Counted from the stretch's first letter, positions 47,187 through 59,229 are shown. The stretch is DNA of 64,000 nucleotides from Lumbricus terrestris (GCA_949752735.1 OX457039.1:29600786-29664785); one strand, 5' to 3'. Notes: generated by a model from the sequence alone, not told the origin. Program-made: numbers and translations.

Positions 47187-50100
47187 TAATCTGGTTCAAG
47201 CGATTAATGTTGCATCCACATTAAACTATTTTGAGTTTGGGAACGTGATTCAGTTGTCATGCAGTCATGTGACGAAATTTTGCAATCAGTCATCTGATCT
47301 AATCAAAACTTAATCTGAAATGAATATAATGGAAAGCGCTTAATCTCACAGCGGATCGAGCTTTCAGAAGCGCAACAGTTACAACCGTAGCCTACAATTA
47401 AGCTGCCTACATGTACATGGATCTCATTAGTGAAATTTGATTCACGTTTTAAACTTCAGGTCATGTATTTAAATAGTCTATTATTTCGAACTCAATCTAA
47501 ATTCTTACTTTAATTAGACCAAGAGCAAATTGCCTCAACAATCTGGATGTGCCTTTCCTGCTTTGACGTAGACCTATACACCTCTCTCCATCCGCGTATA
47601 TACATCGTCTTCGCTCATGCATTGATTATTGCACAACCCAAATTCACAAGTAGCATATAATATGGGTGCGTATGTAGGACTAGAGTAATGCATGTGAATG
47701 CCGCAAGGTTCGCTCCATGTATACGAGATGGATGAAGGCAATAATGTCTCCCGTTTTGACTCAATCGAGCACTGACAGTCAGCCTGACAAAGTAATGGGG
47801 CAATCGGCTTTAGGCTGATTGAGCGGACTTCGGTCTTATAGTAATTTCACTCCCTATCATGCATGGCATGGCCGATGGAATAATATGCAACGTCAGCACT
47901 AAATCAGCTGACGGCCGTCTTTAAAGACCGTTAACGCGAATTAAATGCAGACACGCTGCTTCGTCTATTCGATTACTGCCGCCAACTGCCTTTCTATCAC
48001 TGCTCTCAATTCCGCCCGAAAGGACAGAAATGCAGATGGAAGAATGCATTCGACGTAATGAAAATGAAGATAGGCGTAACAGCGGAGGGCTGCCTGTATG
48101 TAGACCCTGTGGCCTAAATAATGTGTCGTGGATGGATCGGTAAATGGATTATCCAAAGACTCATCGGCAAGTTATCGCATTTACCAGACACATCTAATAA
48201 TTGAACCCTCAGGTTCAATGAACCGACCTACCCTCTGATTGAGCCGCTTCAGTACGGTGCTTCAACTTCTACCTGTAGGCCTACGCAAAGGATCTTACCT
48301 ACAGGCTATACATTCTAAAGGTCATCAGAGTACGTTCATGTCATGTTAATAATAGAAACCATAATTATATTAAGGCTAAAGGATTACTCAGGTTATAATG
48401 GGCATAGTAATTACGAATGTCAACATATGGTTGCCTGTTAGAATGGTTTGCCTATAGTAGCAATGTAATGAGCAAGGCTGTAGGACCTGAAACGTGACAA
48501 TATTTCATCGTTAATGTCAAACACTCAGAAGCTGAGTAAATATAATTCCAATGATTGGAACAGGTGAATAATTAATTTGAGAGATGAAATCATCTATAAA
48601 CGATTAACCAAATTTGCAGAAAAGGATCAGCATTACGAGGAATTCAGTTGATTCTAGTCTTGTATGTATAGCGCATTCAGTGAACCTCCAAAAAGCTTTG
48701 TTGAATAAAACAATCGTTGATTTAAAAAAACATGTAAAATTTGTACATGCACATGTATCTCGTAGGCCTATAGGCCTTGTTAAAATTGCAATTTAAATGA
48801 GAGAAACGAAACATTTATTTTCAGTCGTATTACGAATAAATAAGTGAGTAGAAAATGACAATCACACGTAACTAATCAAATAATTATGTCTTTTTATACA
48901 CATAAAATATTCTGCAATTATAGTAATTACTTGCAGCATCTCATGAGCGGCTCAACTAGTAGGCCTATAAGCTAAATGAACAAAAGAGTCGTAATAAATT
49001 ATAATAAATAAATAACAATAATAATAGTAGAATGATGATAATAATAACAGCAACAACAACAACAGCAACAAGAACAACAAAAGTGTACGGAACATGACCT
49101 TGAAGGAGCTGACCTTGTTGAGAATACCACTGAACCACTGATGCCATATACCTGCAAGTCGGTCTGTGCAGAGGTCACAGAATTGTAGGTTAACGATCTT
49201 AAGAAAACAACTGCAAGACTATCCATGCTTAACGCATACGGTAGTCTACGTGACGCTTTGGTTCTGTAAACAGAACGTTTAAATGTTCCAAAGCTGTTCC
49301 GTAGTCATTATTATTATTTATTATTATTGTTATATCTTTTTAAAAGATAAAGGCTGCAGATTTGTCTGGAATGGACCCTATTCGTCAAAATCAAATTTGG
49401 TCAAAATACCCCTAAAGACCACACCATTGAAGCGCTGAATCGCCAGGCGTTTAAATTATAGGTCGTTTCCCAGACGTCCCCCGTTGCGGCGCTGATACTC
49501 CTGTCCAAAGCAGGAAGGAAAACCTCGTTGTTTAAAGAGCCTAGAGTTTCAAAAGCCAAAGGAACAAAAAAGATGGTTGGCTTTCTCCCTCAACAAGTGG
49601 TCAAACCAATCAAAGCCCGGGCAATCAGCACAGACTGCTGCGCGAATGCTTCTGATACAGCCTATAGGCCGCAGCAGCACAAGATGTCATAATGAAGTCA
49701 AAAATAGTCAGACTTCCGTTCAGACATCATCTTCTAACCATCGCCGTCGAAACACTGCATGGTCCAATTAACTCTGTCGGGGTTGATTTCTTCCGTGTCA
49801 TTGATCGCTACCTTTTACCATCTCTGCGGAGAAGCCAATTTCCAACACCTTTCCATCTGTAGGCCTATCCAGCACCACAAGATTTCCAGACACGCTCGCT
49901 GATATTTCTGAGGACGGGACTTGCATATTCAGATATATATACGCTATTAGCACCTATAAATAATTATAAGCTTATATGAAATATATTATAGCCTACCTAG
50001 TGTTTCTTTTCTGTTTCTAAGTGATTGCACTTACATCGGTTAAAATTTAGAAAGTAGCCTACATCGTTGGCCATGATGTAAAAGTAGTAATAGCAAACTA

Positions 50101-50364
50101 AGGTTTCATAACTATTTACACATCTCAAAGTAATTGATTTTCGAAGAGTTGATTTACAATAAGTTTGGTTTTGTAATTTAAAGAAATAAAGTCAAAGTTG
50201 AAACAACTGATACACAGATTTAAGGTACACGAATATAAAGTAAAATAATTTGCTTTTTACACAAACATTCGATCGATGAAACTTTGCAAAACACTTCTTC
50301 TTCTTCTTCGGTATCAATATTAGGTCGACAACGTATTACCATCCATCTGTCGTGTTCCCTGTTC
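47187..50364. other. Geneless stretch downstream of the LRR receptor
   Basis: It is AT-rich with ATTATT runs at 49010-49060 and 49309-49330. No gene recognised. The receptor's 3'UTR lies at the right end of this stretch. Confidence 0.4.
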
Positions 50365-52569
50365 TCACATCTTGGCGTCAACTGCCGTTTCTAAATCAGA
50401 CACCTCGCGATATCTGATCTGCCAGTGGTAGTTGAGAGTCTTGATGGGATGACAGCCGCAGCGATATCGACAGATAAGCAGAATCAGAACTATACCGATC
50501 ACCATGCCAACGAACATCGTCAACGATAAGGTGATCAGATAACGCCTGCTGTCCAATTCATCTCTTCCATTCGAAACGACAGTTTCCCTTGACCACGGAC
50601 AATCCTTTGGAATGGGGCGATACGAAAAGACGGACTTGCCGACCTCGGAGACCGGAGTGCTGCAGCGGTAGCGTTCGCTCTCCACCTCCCTTGCGATCCG
50701 CACGGCCGTGTAGTTGGCCCAGCGAACGAAGGGCACGAGACTACAGTTGCAGTCGAAAGGATTATCGCTGAGGTCGAGTTCCTCGAGGGATCCGAGTTCC
50801 GTGAGAAGCTCAACGTCGACGCCATGCAGCTCGTTATCCGATAGAACGAGCGTTGTCACCGTCTTTACGCAGCCGAGGTCGAGTTCCCTGAGGTCGTGGA
50901 TGTTGTTGCTCTGAAGGTAGAGACATTCCAGATGGTGCAGGGACCCGAGGTGCTCGCAGCCGAGCGACGTGATTCCGTTGTTGGAAAGGTCGAGCGTCCT
51001 CAGCAGCTGGAGGTTCTCGAACGGATTGTCGAGGTCGCCGTTCCGCATGAGATCGCCGAGGTTGTTGAAGCCCAGCCTCAGCAGCTGAACGTTGTGCGAG
51101 CGGCGGAAGATGGCGGCGCTCAGGTACGACAGGTTGTTGTGGCTGAGGTCGACCTCGCTGAGCGTCTGATGCAGGTTGTCGAAGGCGTTGTCTTCGATGG
51201 CTTCGATAGCGTTGTGCGAAACGTCGAGCCTGGCCAGGCGCACGAGGTCGTAGCTCTTGAGGACCTGGATGCGGTTGAAGGACAGGTCGAGGGTCGAGAT
51301 GATCGCCACCTGCTTCAGCGCGTGGTTCTCGACGGCCGTTATCTGGTTATGGCTGAGGTTGAGGATCTGGAGATTGCGCAGACCGGTCAGCCACTGCGAT
51401 GGGATGTAGTCGAGGCGGTTGTAGCTTAGATCGACCGACTCGAGCGTGAAGATGTCGCTGATGTCGATCGTCGTTAGACGATTGTCTTGAAGGTAGAGTC
51501 GCTGAAGCTTCTTCAGCGACGACAGATTTTCCAGTTGGGTGAGCTTTCCGAATTCCAGATGCAGCGTCTTCAGATTCGCGAGGTGGTCGAAGAGCTGCGG
51601 CTCGACGCGCTCGACGTCGCAGAACGACGCGTCGAAGATGATCAACTGAGCGAAGTTGCTGAGCATCGACACCGTCAGGTTGGGTAGGATGATCTCGCTG
51701 AGGTCGAGGTGGCTGAGCATGTTGCCCTCGGGGAATCCGACCATCAGAACCTTCTCCAGATTCTGGTAGTCGACGAGGTTGTTGGACAGCATCAGAGAGC
51801 TGAGGTTTCCGATCGTTCGGAAGGCGTCGTCGTCAACGTTGACGAGACTGCACTCGGCCAGGTTCAAGATCTCGAGTGGAATTCCCCTCAGAGCGAGGAA
51901 GTCATCGCTGAAGATCTCGTGGATTCTGTTGCGACTGAGGTCGAGATGTCGGAGGGCGGTCATCTCGGCGTAGGACGCGTCCATCGAGGCCGACTCGATC
52001 TCGTTGTAACTAAGGTTGAGGATCTCCAGGTAGGGAGCGAACGACGACAGGTTGCGTGGGATCGTCTTCAACTGGTTCAGACTGAGGTTGATCTCCATCA
52101 GTTCCGCCGCGCGACATTCCAATCCGGTGTCAACGCTGAACACGCGAATCCTGTTTCCGCCGAGGTCCAACTCCTGGAGACGCGTCAGTCCGCAGAACGA
52201 CTGCGTGCTCAGCTCCGTCAGCTCGTTCCTTTCGAGGACGAGCAGCGACAGAGCGCTGGCGGACCTGAACGCCTCCCTCGGCAGCTGGATCAGCTGGTTG
52301 TCCTCGAGGTAGAGACGACGCGTGATGTTCGACAGCGGCGGAAGTTGGTCGAGTCCTCGGTGGCTGCAGTCTACCGTGTCGTCGTAGTTGAAGCAGTCGC
52401 ACTGATCCGGACAACTGACGACACCGAGGACCGTCTGCGCTCGAAGACAACAGAACAACAGATGCCACGACAGCAGCAACGGTGCCACGCGGCGCCGAAC
52501 CACATCACCAGCTGCTGCTCGAGAATTCACGCTCAGTCCTCCTCGAATATCCATTGCGTTTACTTGCAT
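50365..52569 (-). CDS. Intronless leucine-rich-repeat transmembrane receptor (TLR-like ectodomain, no TIR)
   Basis: A 734-residue ORF starts at ATG 52569. The hydrophobic segment at about 28-49 (APLLLSWHLLFCCL) is a signal peptide or anchor. A cysteine-flanked LRRNT (CPDQCDCFNYDDTVDC) follows at 53-68. Some 20 LRRs with the LxxLxLxxNxL pattern span about 84-602, then an LRRCT (NPFDCNCSLVPFVRW to PKDC, 603-657). One membrane span lies at about 677-700 (LITLSLTMFVGMVIGIVLIL), followed by a short tail, residues 701-734. Single-exon structure and LRR architecture recall echinoderm Toll-like receptors, and NYHWQIRYREV resembles the basic juxtamembrane stretch of TLRs. However, the protein stops before any TIR domain. 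It is probably a cell-surface recognition or adhesion protein; the ligand is unknown. Long antisense ORFs opposite it are artefacts of LRR codon periodicity. Confidence 0.87.
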   Translation of the reverse strand: MQVNAMDIRGGLSVNSRAAAGDVVRRRVAPLLLSWHLLFCCLRAQTVLGVVSCPDQCDCFNYDDTVDCSHRGLDQLPPLSNITRRLYLEDNQLIQLPREAFRSASALSLLVLERNELTELSTQSFCGLTRLQELDLGGNRIRVFSVDTGLECRAAELMEINLSLNQLKTIPRNLSSFAPYLEILNLSYNEIESASMDASYAEMTALRHLDLSRNRIHEIFSDDFLALRGIPLEILNLAECSLVNVDDDAFRTIGNLSSLMLSNNLVDYQNLEKVLMVGFPEGNMLSHLDLSEIILPNLTVSMLSNFAQLIIFDASFCDVERVEPQLFDHLANLKTLHLEFGKLTQLENLSSLKKLQRLYLQDNRLTTIDISDIFTLESVDLSYNRLDYIPSQWLTGLRNLQILNLSHNQITAVENHALKQVAIISTLDLSFNRIQVLKSYDLVRLARLDVSHNAIEAIEDNAFDNLHQTLSEVDLSHNNLSYLSAAIFRRSHNVQLLRLGFNNLGDLMRNGDLDNPFENLQLLRTLDLSNNGITSLGCEHLGSLHHLECLYLQSNNIHDLRELDLGCVKTVTTLVLSDNELHGVDVELLTELGSLEELDLSDNPFDCNCSLVPFVRWANYTAVRIAREVESERYRCSTPVSEVGKSVFSYRPIPKDCPWSRETVVSNGRDELDSRRYLITLSLTMFVGMVIGIVLILLICRYRCGCHPIKTLNYHWQIRYREVSDLETAVDAKM

Positions 52570-54994
52570 TGCTCCAATCTCACGACAATATTCAGAACAA
52601 TCTGATGCTTGCGGCTCAATGTGTTGTTTCGCATGTGCGTCAGTCTGTCTCTCCGGTTCTCTCGGGAATCGATATGACGACTCGGGCGGCCATTGGTGCC
52701 GCGGCCCTGAGTAGCTTCAAATCAATTAGCCTGTTTATCTAGCGCACGGCTTTAATGGTCGCGTGCAATCATCGTCACTGTCGCGAGATAACTATAGGCA
52801 ATTTGAACGACGAACGCAGACGACTGTAAATCTGCGGCGGAAAATGTATTAAAGCGGTTCACGTCCCATGATCGCTAAATTGTAAGTCCACTATGAATGA
52901 TGTCAGTTCGGATGGCTGACTCGTGGATCCGAGCAGTGTGGAAGAGGCGAAGGTCGACCGGGGGAAGCGGTGGCGGTGACGGTGGCGGTGACGGTGACAG
53001 TATCGGTGGCGGTGGCGGTGGCGGTTGTCTGTGGCGGTGGCGGTGGCGACGGCGGTGACGGTGGCGGCGGCGGTGGCGGTGACGGTGACGGTGGCCCAGA
53101 GTGTCGTAGATCAAGGTAATTAGAGACCGAGGCTGCAACCTCGTCGCTTATATATCGAATGCGTCAGACGCAGCAGCGGCGGCGCTCAGTCGTCGTCCCC
53201 TGCTATGGTTTGGTCGAAGTGGCCACGTCATTCACCCCACCCCATCCCCATCCCCATCCCCATCCCAATCTCCAGCCCTCCTCGGGTCATCGGTCAGTTC
53301 CACGAGATGAGACCAAACATCGCCAGATGACGCTTTGGCCACTGTCGATGCTGCTGATGCTGATACTGCTGCTGATGCTGATGCGGGACCAGCAGCAGCA
53401 ACGGGGATTCTGCGTCGGCTGAAGAGGCAAAAGCAAACTCTTCTTTTGATTCAGCGTCAGGTCAACACCGGCTTCAGCGGCAGAGACGCTCAACGATACT
53501 TGGACGTCTGCTATCGTCTGCTGATACTGATGCTGCTGCTGCTGCTGCGGCAAACAAAAGAAGCTTAATATAACGTACAACAAAGAGAATAATTCTATGA
53601 GGGTAAACATCACGGGGCCTGCTGCGTAAACGCGCCGTTCAGTCATGTAATTTATAGCGACGTGCTTGAGTCTAGTAATCTGTAAGAATAACATTTGACT
53701 AAAAGATCAGCTTTGCTTCTTACCTTCCTCCCTCTCTAAGGGCTAAACGTTGCAATACGATGTTGTGCTTAGACCTGTTTTTGTCCATTGATCTCTCACC
53801 ATTTCATGCGTTTCTTTCTCTCGGGATTTTCGTCCATCGAGAGGCGCTATATCAGTTTATAAATACGCTGCAATACGATATTTTGCTTGGACAATGTAAC
53901 ACAATGGTAACAAGCTTAGTAATTTGGACACAGAACAAGAAAAAGCGCTTTTAGTTAGGAACTGTTGCATATGAACATAAAATGTTTACGTTCAGCTTAA
54001 GGGAATGCGTGAACAGAGCACTATAAAACTGAAGGTTTTAAAAAGTCCTGTATACCCACAGCCAATTAGTTATATCTGCCTACATTTTCATCGTTTGCAA
54101 GTTTTTGAAACAATCTCTGCAGCATTAACCGAAAATGCTTCAGTTAATGCTGCATAGATTGTTGCATTTTGATTTTTGAATATTCAGTTATCAGTTCTTC
54201 AGAACTCAATCAACAAGGCCATATATACTGAGCAGAGGATGGTCACTTCGACCATATTTTGAGATAGGCCTAAACTGTTAACAGTAGGCCCTGTCCGATT
54301 TCTGAATTTGCAGGCCTATATATATATAATGAAGGTGATGCTATTGGATATTGAAAATTACCAGTCTACACATGTTTGCGTAATAGAATATCTGAACACC
54401 TTAAATGTCTGAAGCAATGAATGTCTAAGTTGAATTTTCAGGATTGTTGGACAAATCTCAACTGACAGCAGAGAAATTGCATTTGGTCCAATTGCATTTG
54501 CTGCAAGACATTTTTTGTCATCCTGTAGACACAACTATGAGAAAACACAGATCTCAATCACAAAGGTTCTCGCTAAGTGACTTTTGGAATTCTTTCGACA
54601 CTTCATTTTTAGCTGTAGCCCAGTGTGAGCTGAGATGTTAGAGAACTTGGTTGGAGCAAAAGAAGAATTACCCATTTCGTACCTCCACAATTATAGACTA
54701 ATTGTTCATGAAACGCTTTCATGCTCTGCGCAGGTCGACAGAAATGTCACTCTACTCTAACTACAACAATGCACCACAATAGTTCATCTAAAAAAGCGAT
54801 CGAGTCAGCAAGGAAGTGAGTGTAAATAGGCCTAATTAAGTGGACAATAAATGAATAAATTTGTCCCGCAGTAAATCAGTGAATCCTCGAGTAAATCCTT
54901 TTGTTGGGTAAATTCTTCAGTTCTTGAGTCAGTATCGGTTATATTTTGTCTATGCGTCGTTCAATGACTGTTTTCACTCCTTTACGTTCCGGTC
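52570..54994. promoter_or_regulatory. Upstream region of the LRR receptor and flanking geneless stretch
   Basis: The first 400 bases should hold the receptor promoter (minus sense). The hexamer array, CCCCAT repeats (53237-53265), GCTGAT/CTGCTG repeats (53340-53400, 53515-53550) and a LINE tail scrap (53850-53880) follow. Confidence 0.35.
52965..53096 (+). repeat. GGTGGC/GGTGAC hexamer array
   Basis: It is a run of GGTGGCGGTGACGG-type hexamers with strong G bias on the plus strand, 400 bp upstream of the LRR receptor start codon. Confidence 0.9.
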
Positions 54995-55155
54995 AACATA
55001 CATGGTCAACGTCAACCATGCATGGTCTTCGTCAACCATACACGGTCTTCGTCAACCATGCGTGGTCTGCGTCAACCATACACGGTCTTCGTCAACCATG
55101 CGTGGTCTGCGTCAACCATGCATGGTCTTCGTCAACCATGCATGGTCTTCGTCCG
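54995..55155 (+). repeat. 20-bp tandem repeat with palindromic core, 8 copies
   Basis: GTCAACCATGCATGGTCTTC repeats eight times. Variants ACACGG and GCGTGG alternate, giving a partial 40-bp higher-order unit. CCATGCATGG is a perfect palindrome in the commonest unit. Confidence 0.9.
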
Positions 55156-55890
55156 CACATCTTTCGGTCCATCTGTATTAAGCAGTGCGTGTGTCCTGCG
55201 CAGTCTCTGCAGGCTATTGCATCTTCGTTGATTCGCCTTTATTCTCAATTCGCAGCCATTCCCATTCCTTCCCTTCGTTTGCTTAGAGCGTCGTCTCCTC
55301 CTTCCTTGATTTAGAACGCTTTTACTGCGCTGAAAGTAAACAATGATTATTCATCTCTTCCGTTGAGTATAGGAGAAACGTATATCGTTCCATTTAACGC
55401 AATGCCGATGGAAAAGAAGATCTCGGGTCTAATTTTGTTCAATAAACTGGTTCCCTGAACATCGACCTGCCACAGATCACTGAAATCAGCGCAGTTTTTC
55501 AATTAGAGAAGAGCAAATGAACGCGTTCAACAAATTGTCAAAGGCTTTTAACACATCTACATCAGCAATTTTCAAATGTAGACCTACGCTGATAATTTTC
55601 GAACGGCGTCGGAATATTCCAATCACAGTATTTTTGGATTTCTTGTAATTTTGCTTAGCACCATATGTCGTTTATTCAGCGTATTTGGTATTTTACATCA
55701 GGGTTTATTCCGAACATTTATTTTATTTTCGAGTGGGCATGCATGCTATCACTCTGCTCTGCAATGTCTTCAATAATTTGCCATCTGTACACCTTGACTA
55801 TGCGGCACATCCCAAGCTCTTCTCAATTTCACAAACTGTTGAAGACTGTTTTTTTCGCTTGATCGCGGCCGGGAGCGCCTCTGAGTAGGT

Positions 55891-57084
55891 GGGTTTGCGA
55901 CGAACGCCCGATTGTCCAGGTCCCCGATTACCCTTTCCCCGATACAAACTCCCCGATTACAAACTCCCCGATAGGCCCAACACCCCGACAGACCCAAGTC
56001 CCCGAATATGCAACTAATCCCAAGTCCCCGACAGGCCCAAGTCCCCGATTGGTGATTTAATCTACACGTAAGACCATTTAGTGTCAGTCTGTATAGGCTA
56101 AAGAGGGTGACACCAATCGTCTTGGCCTTATCGGTAAACGGAAACAGAGTTGAATAAAGGCAAAGCCAGTTAGATTAATGTAAATAATATTTTTACTTGT
56201 GTACGTGTACCAATATGTAATTTGAATTCCTCACTGCACGCTGAATTCAGAAGACAGCTATAAGAGAATTGTCCACAAACTACTTCAAAATATTTTAAAA
56301 TATTCAGCCGGACAAGCCTCAGGTCGACGTTGACATTCTTCCAGAAGGTTATGGCGGACATTCATCATTGCTGCTCGCGCAGGTCCAGGCTCATCATGGA
56401 TGTGCAGTGACGTGGGACGTTTTACTACACTCCCCTCTTCATCTGTCGTAACGTACACAGAACATCGCATTTCGCGACGACGCTCGCATTCCCACAGAAT
56501 TAAAGTAGTATCTCCATTCTTATATAACTTGTTTTTATTATAAAGGTAGCCTAAGTAATTTAAAATCTTTTTACCACGCTGCGTCGTAGAAAATTCTCCA
56601 CGTTGCATATCCATTTCCGGAATCTAGTTATTCTACAATTAATTCTGACTTTATGTATAATAATACTTTCTTCATTTGGTTCTTATATATGTCGGTGCTG
56701 CTCGAATAACCGGCTTTGCTTGTATTCAGCTCAGTTTCCGTCAACCGATAAGGCCCAGATTATTAGTGTCACCCTCTATAGGCCTAAGTGTAGATTAAGT
56801 TACCAAGTTTCATTAAATAGATACGAATACGCCTTCATTAAACAAGTGACATGCAATAGGCCTGCGTGAACGACATTATGAAGCCTATACAGACTGACAC
56901 TAAATGGTCTTACGTGTAGATCACCAATCGGGGACTTGGGCCTGTCGGGGACTTGGGATTAGTTGCATATTCGGGGACTTGGGTCTGTCGGGGTGTTGGG
57001 CCTATCGGGGAGTTTGTAATCGGGGAGTTTGTATCGGGGAAAGGGTAATCGGAGACCTGGACAATCGGGCGTTCGTCGTGCTCC
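55891..57084. mobile_element. Mutator-like element B with FLYWCH ORF, inserted in a LINE 3' tail
   Basis: Inverted arms of about 280 bp are built near the ends from iterated 14-17 bp units starting CCCCGAT (for example CCCCGATAGGCCCAA). The 3' arm carries an extra insertion of roughly 90 bp. The flanks TGAGTAGGT (55882-55890) and CGAGTAGGT (57085-57093) form an 8/9 match, the 9-bp duplication of Mutator-like elements. The outer sequence on both sides rejoins into one LINE tail, which fixes the insertion point. The internal FLYWCH ORF supports the class. Confidence 0.85.
56285..56614 (-). CDS. FLYWCH zinc-finger ORF of a Mutator-like element (truncated transposase)
   Basis: An ATG-initiated 109-codon ORF. 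Residues about 9-75 fit a FLYWCH domain: TTQRGKKILNYLGYLY, then WEC, RCSV and SLHIH supply the spaced C-C-H-H ligands. FLYWCH fingers are found at the N-terminus of many animal Mutator-like transposases, where they bind DNA. The catalytic MULE domain is missing, so this is a remnant or a stand-alone DNA-binding protein of a non-autonomous element. A host FLYWCH gene is unlikely, because the ORF lies wholly between the terminal repeats. Confidence 0.6.
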   Translation of the reverse strand: MDMQRGEFSTTQRGKKILNYLGYLYNKNKLYKNGDTTLILWECERRREMRCSVYVTTDEEGSVVKRPTSLHIHDEPGPARAAMMNVRHNLLEECQRRPEACPAEYFKIF

Positions 57085-57140
57085 CGAGTAGGTACCTTGA
57101 AGGGGCGCTATATAAATTACGATTGATTGATTGATTGATT

Positions 57141-59229
57141 AAATGCAGCAGGCAGCAAAGCAAAATCACCAGCTGAGCGTGACATGATTTAGAATTCTGT
57201 CATGAAACACGGAATGTGCTGATTCGAGTCTCTGTGAGACGGTTTGCAGGACAGAAATCTCAATCCACATCCAGCGCTTTAGTCGTTCTTTAATAGTGAC
57301 GATACATACGTGTTGGAGGTGTCTAGACATAAGCATACGCAGTACCTGCCGAAAGAATAACCAGCATGAGAGTATCAAACGACGGATTCAGTTCAAATCT
57401 GCCGTTCGTTTAAACCACGCTGGACACAAAAGGCTGCTACAGCAATCCGATAAACAAGTCTCGGCAATTGAAATGGCAGCATCTGCAGAGACTTCAATAG
57501 AGCTGTTCAAAACTTAGCAAATAAATTACGAAAAACCTCTCATGACGATTACACACAGCTGGTATACGAGGTTGCAATCTGTGCTTGCTTGTCAGCTGCT
57601 GGAAGATCTATTGGCAGAGGTGAATGGAGGAGTCGGAGTCAACAGCCTTTGCCTCTGCAGATTAATGTTACTTGCCATGGCTATCAATAGTGACCATATA
57701 TTTGTCTGATTATTATCGTCCACCTTCATACCCGTCGCTAAATAGGTGCCTAAGTTTGATCAATTATTGATCAGTGATCACTTGACAACGAATTGCATAA
57801 AGATTCTTAGCCAACCCCCACCCCAGAAGAATGTCAGATGCAAATAGCAGTTTCAGTCCTGAATAATCGTGATTGCCACTGTTTGTTTGCCATCTATTCG
57901 CGGTAATGGAGGCACAGGAAATGAATTATCGTACTTATTTACTTAAACAAATGCGTGCACGCGACCATTGAGCGTTCAGTCCGCATGACGACTGAATGCA
58001 GAGCATAAATATTCGTGGATGATGGTCCACAGAGTATTATTATCAGACTCATGCACCCTGTTTGTCTGCTGCTAAACGAGGGCGCCACACACTATATTTG
58101 CCAGAAGCCGGGAACCAGCGTCGTTCAATTTTTGCGCTATAAGAATCCGGGATCACTAAATATGCCGTCGGAAGCTCGGCAGTTAGGCGTGCGTGCAATG
58201 ACATCGCTGAAGCAAAAGCGGCCAATGGTGATGAACAGCGTGGTTTACATTAGGCTGAATCAATGCAGAATTGCATATCCTACGTATTTATGTATAGGTA
58301 CCATGTACGTACATGTACAATTGTACATACATATATGTGAATGTGCATGTATGCAGTTATAAATTGTTTCTATTTTCGTATGCTCGTATAGTTGAGTGCT
58401 TGATATACATGTTCGGTATATAGGATATGGCGTATATTTAAATATTTATTTGTGTATGCATGCAATTTATTTACTATTTTTATGCATTTATGTATTTATA
58501 TATGTAGGCCTATGTAGGTATTATCTAAGCATGCATTTATGCATGCATTTATTTGTGTATTTATCAATGTATGTATTTACTTATCTGTGCTTGTGTCCAT
58601 GTATGTCCCAATGCATGTTTTACATGTAGCCTAATTAGTTATGCGTGCAGCAATCTATTTGTGCATTCAGGCAACTGCAAGTCCGTGCATGTTTTCGGTT
58701 TTTATGTCTATGTCTATGTGGTTTATGTATCTGTATACTATACGCATAGAAACTTAAACATAATACACTTGCAATAATAATAATCCAAATCCATAACTCT
58801 GCAGCACTAAATTGTAAGGTGTGCACATTGTACATTGTACAATCTAACGGGCGTTACAATGATCGGGGTATCAATGAACAATACAGTGCAGTGAATGGTC
58901 TGCGATTATTCTACGCGCGTTGTGTATATGGCTTTCACTGTTTGTTTCTCTTTGTCCGGTTGAAACCACAATTACCGACCAGTTATTGTTCGCATCGCTA
59001 TTCATAAACAAAGCAATATTAGCGGCCAAGTATAGTCGATCGTTGGCAACCGATATAAGTCGTCGTCGGAAGGCAGCAGAGGATGCGGGTTACTGCTGCT
59101 GCTGCTGCTGCTGCTGCTGTTGATGCTGGATCGTCTGCAGCTCAGCAGCCTTGATTTCCCATGAGTCTCTCTGATTTATCACCTCTGACATCATAGCCAC
59201 TGGACGTTTCTAACGCCGCCGCCTCTTGT
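57141..59229. other. Geneless stretch
   Basis: It ends in degenerate ATGTAT/ATTTAT repeats (58290-58620) and a CTG run (59092-59120). No gene recognised. Confidence 0.4.

Larger units (their letters stand above)
55780..57140 (+). mobile_element. LINE 3' end split by Mutator-like element B
   Basis: The left part (55780-55890) gives KLFSISQTVEDCFF and the GGGAGCGCCTCTGAGTAG tail. The right part (57085-57140) continues GAGTAGGTACCTTGAAGGGG then CGCTATATAAATTACGATTG and a GATT repeat. Removing 55891-57084 and one duplication restores a continuous tail. Confidence 0.75.

Noticed and set aside
50896..52605. Long plus-strand ORFs (177 and 298 codons) opposite the LRR receptor
   Set aside because: They mirror the periodic LRR codons, lack domains, and the minus strand has a complete receptor architecture.
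56904..57134. Plus-strand ORF reading GLSGCWAYRGVCNRGVCIG
   Set aside because: It is the translated terminal repeat of Mutator-like element B; the same peptide appears on the minus strand of the other arm (55770-55997).
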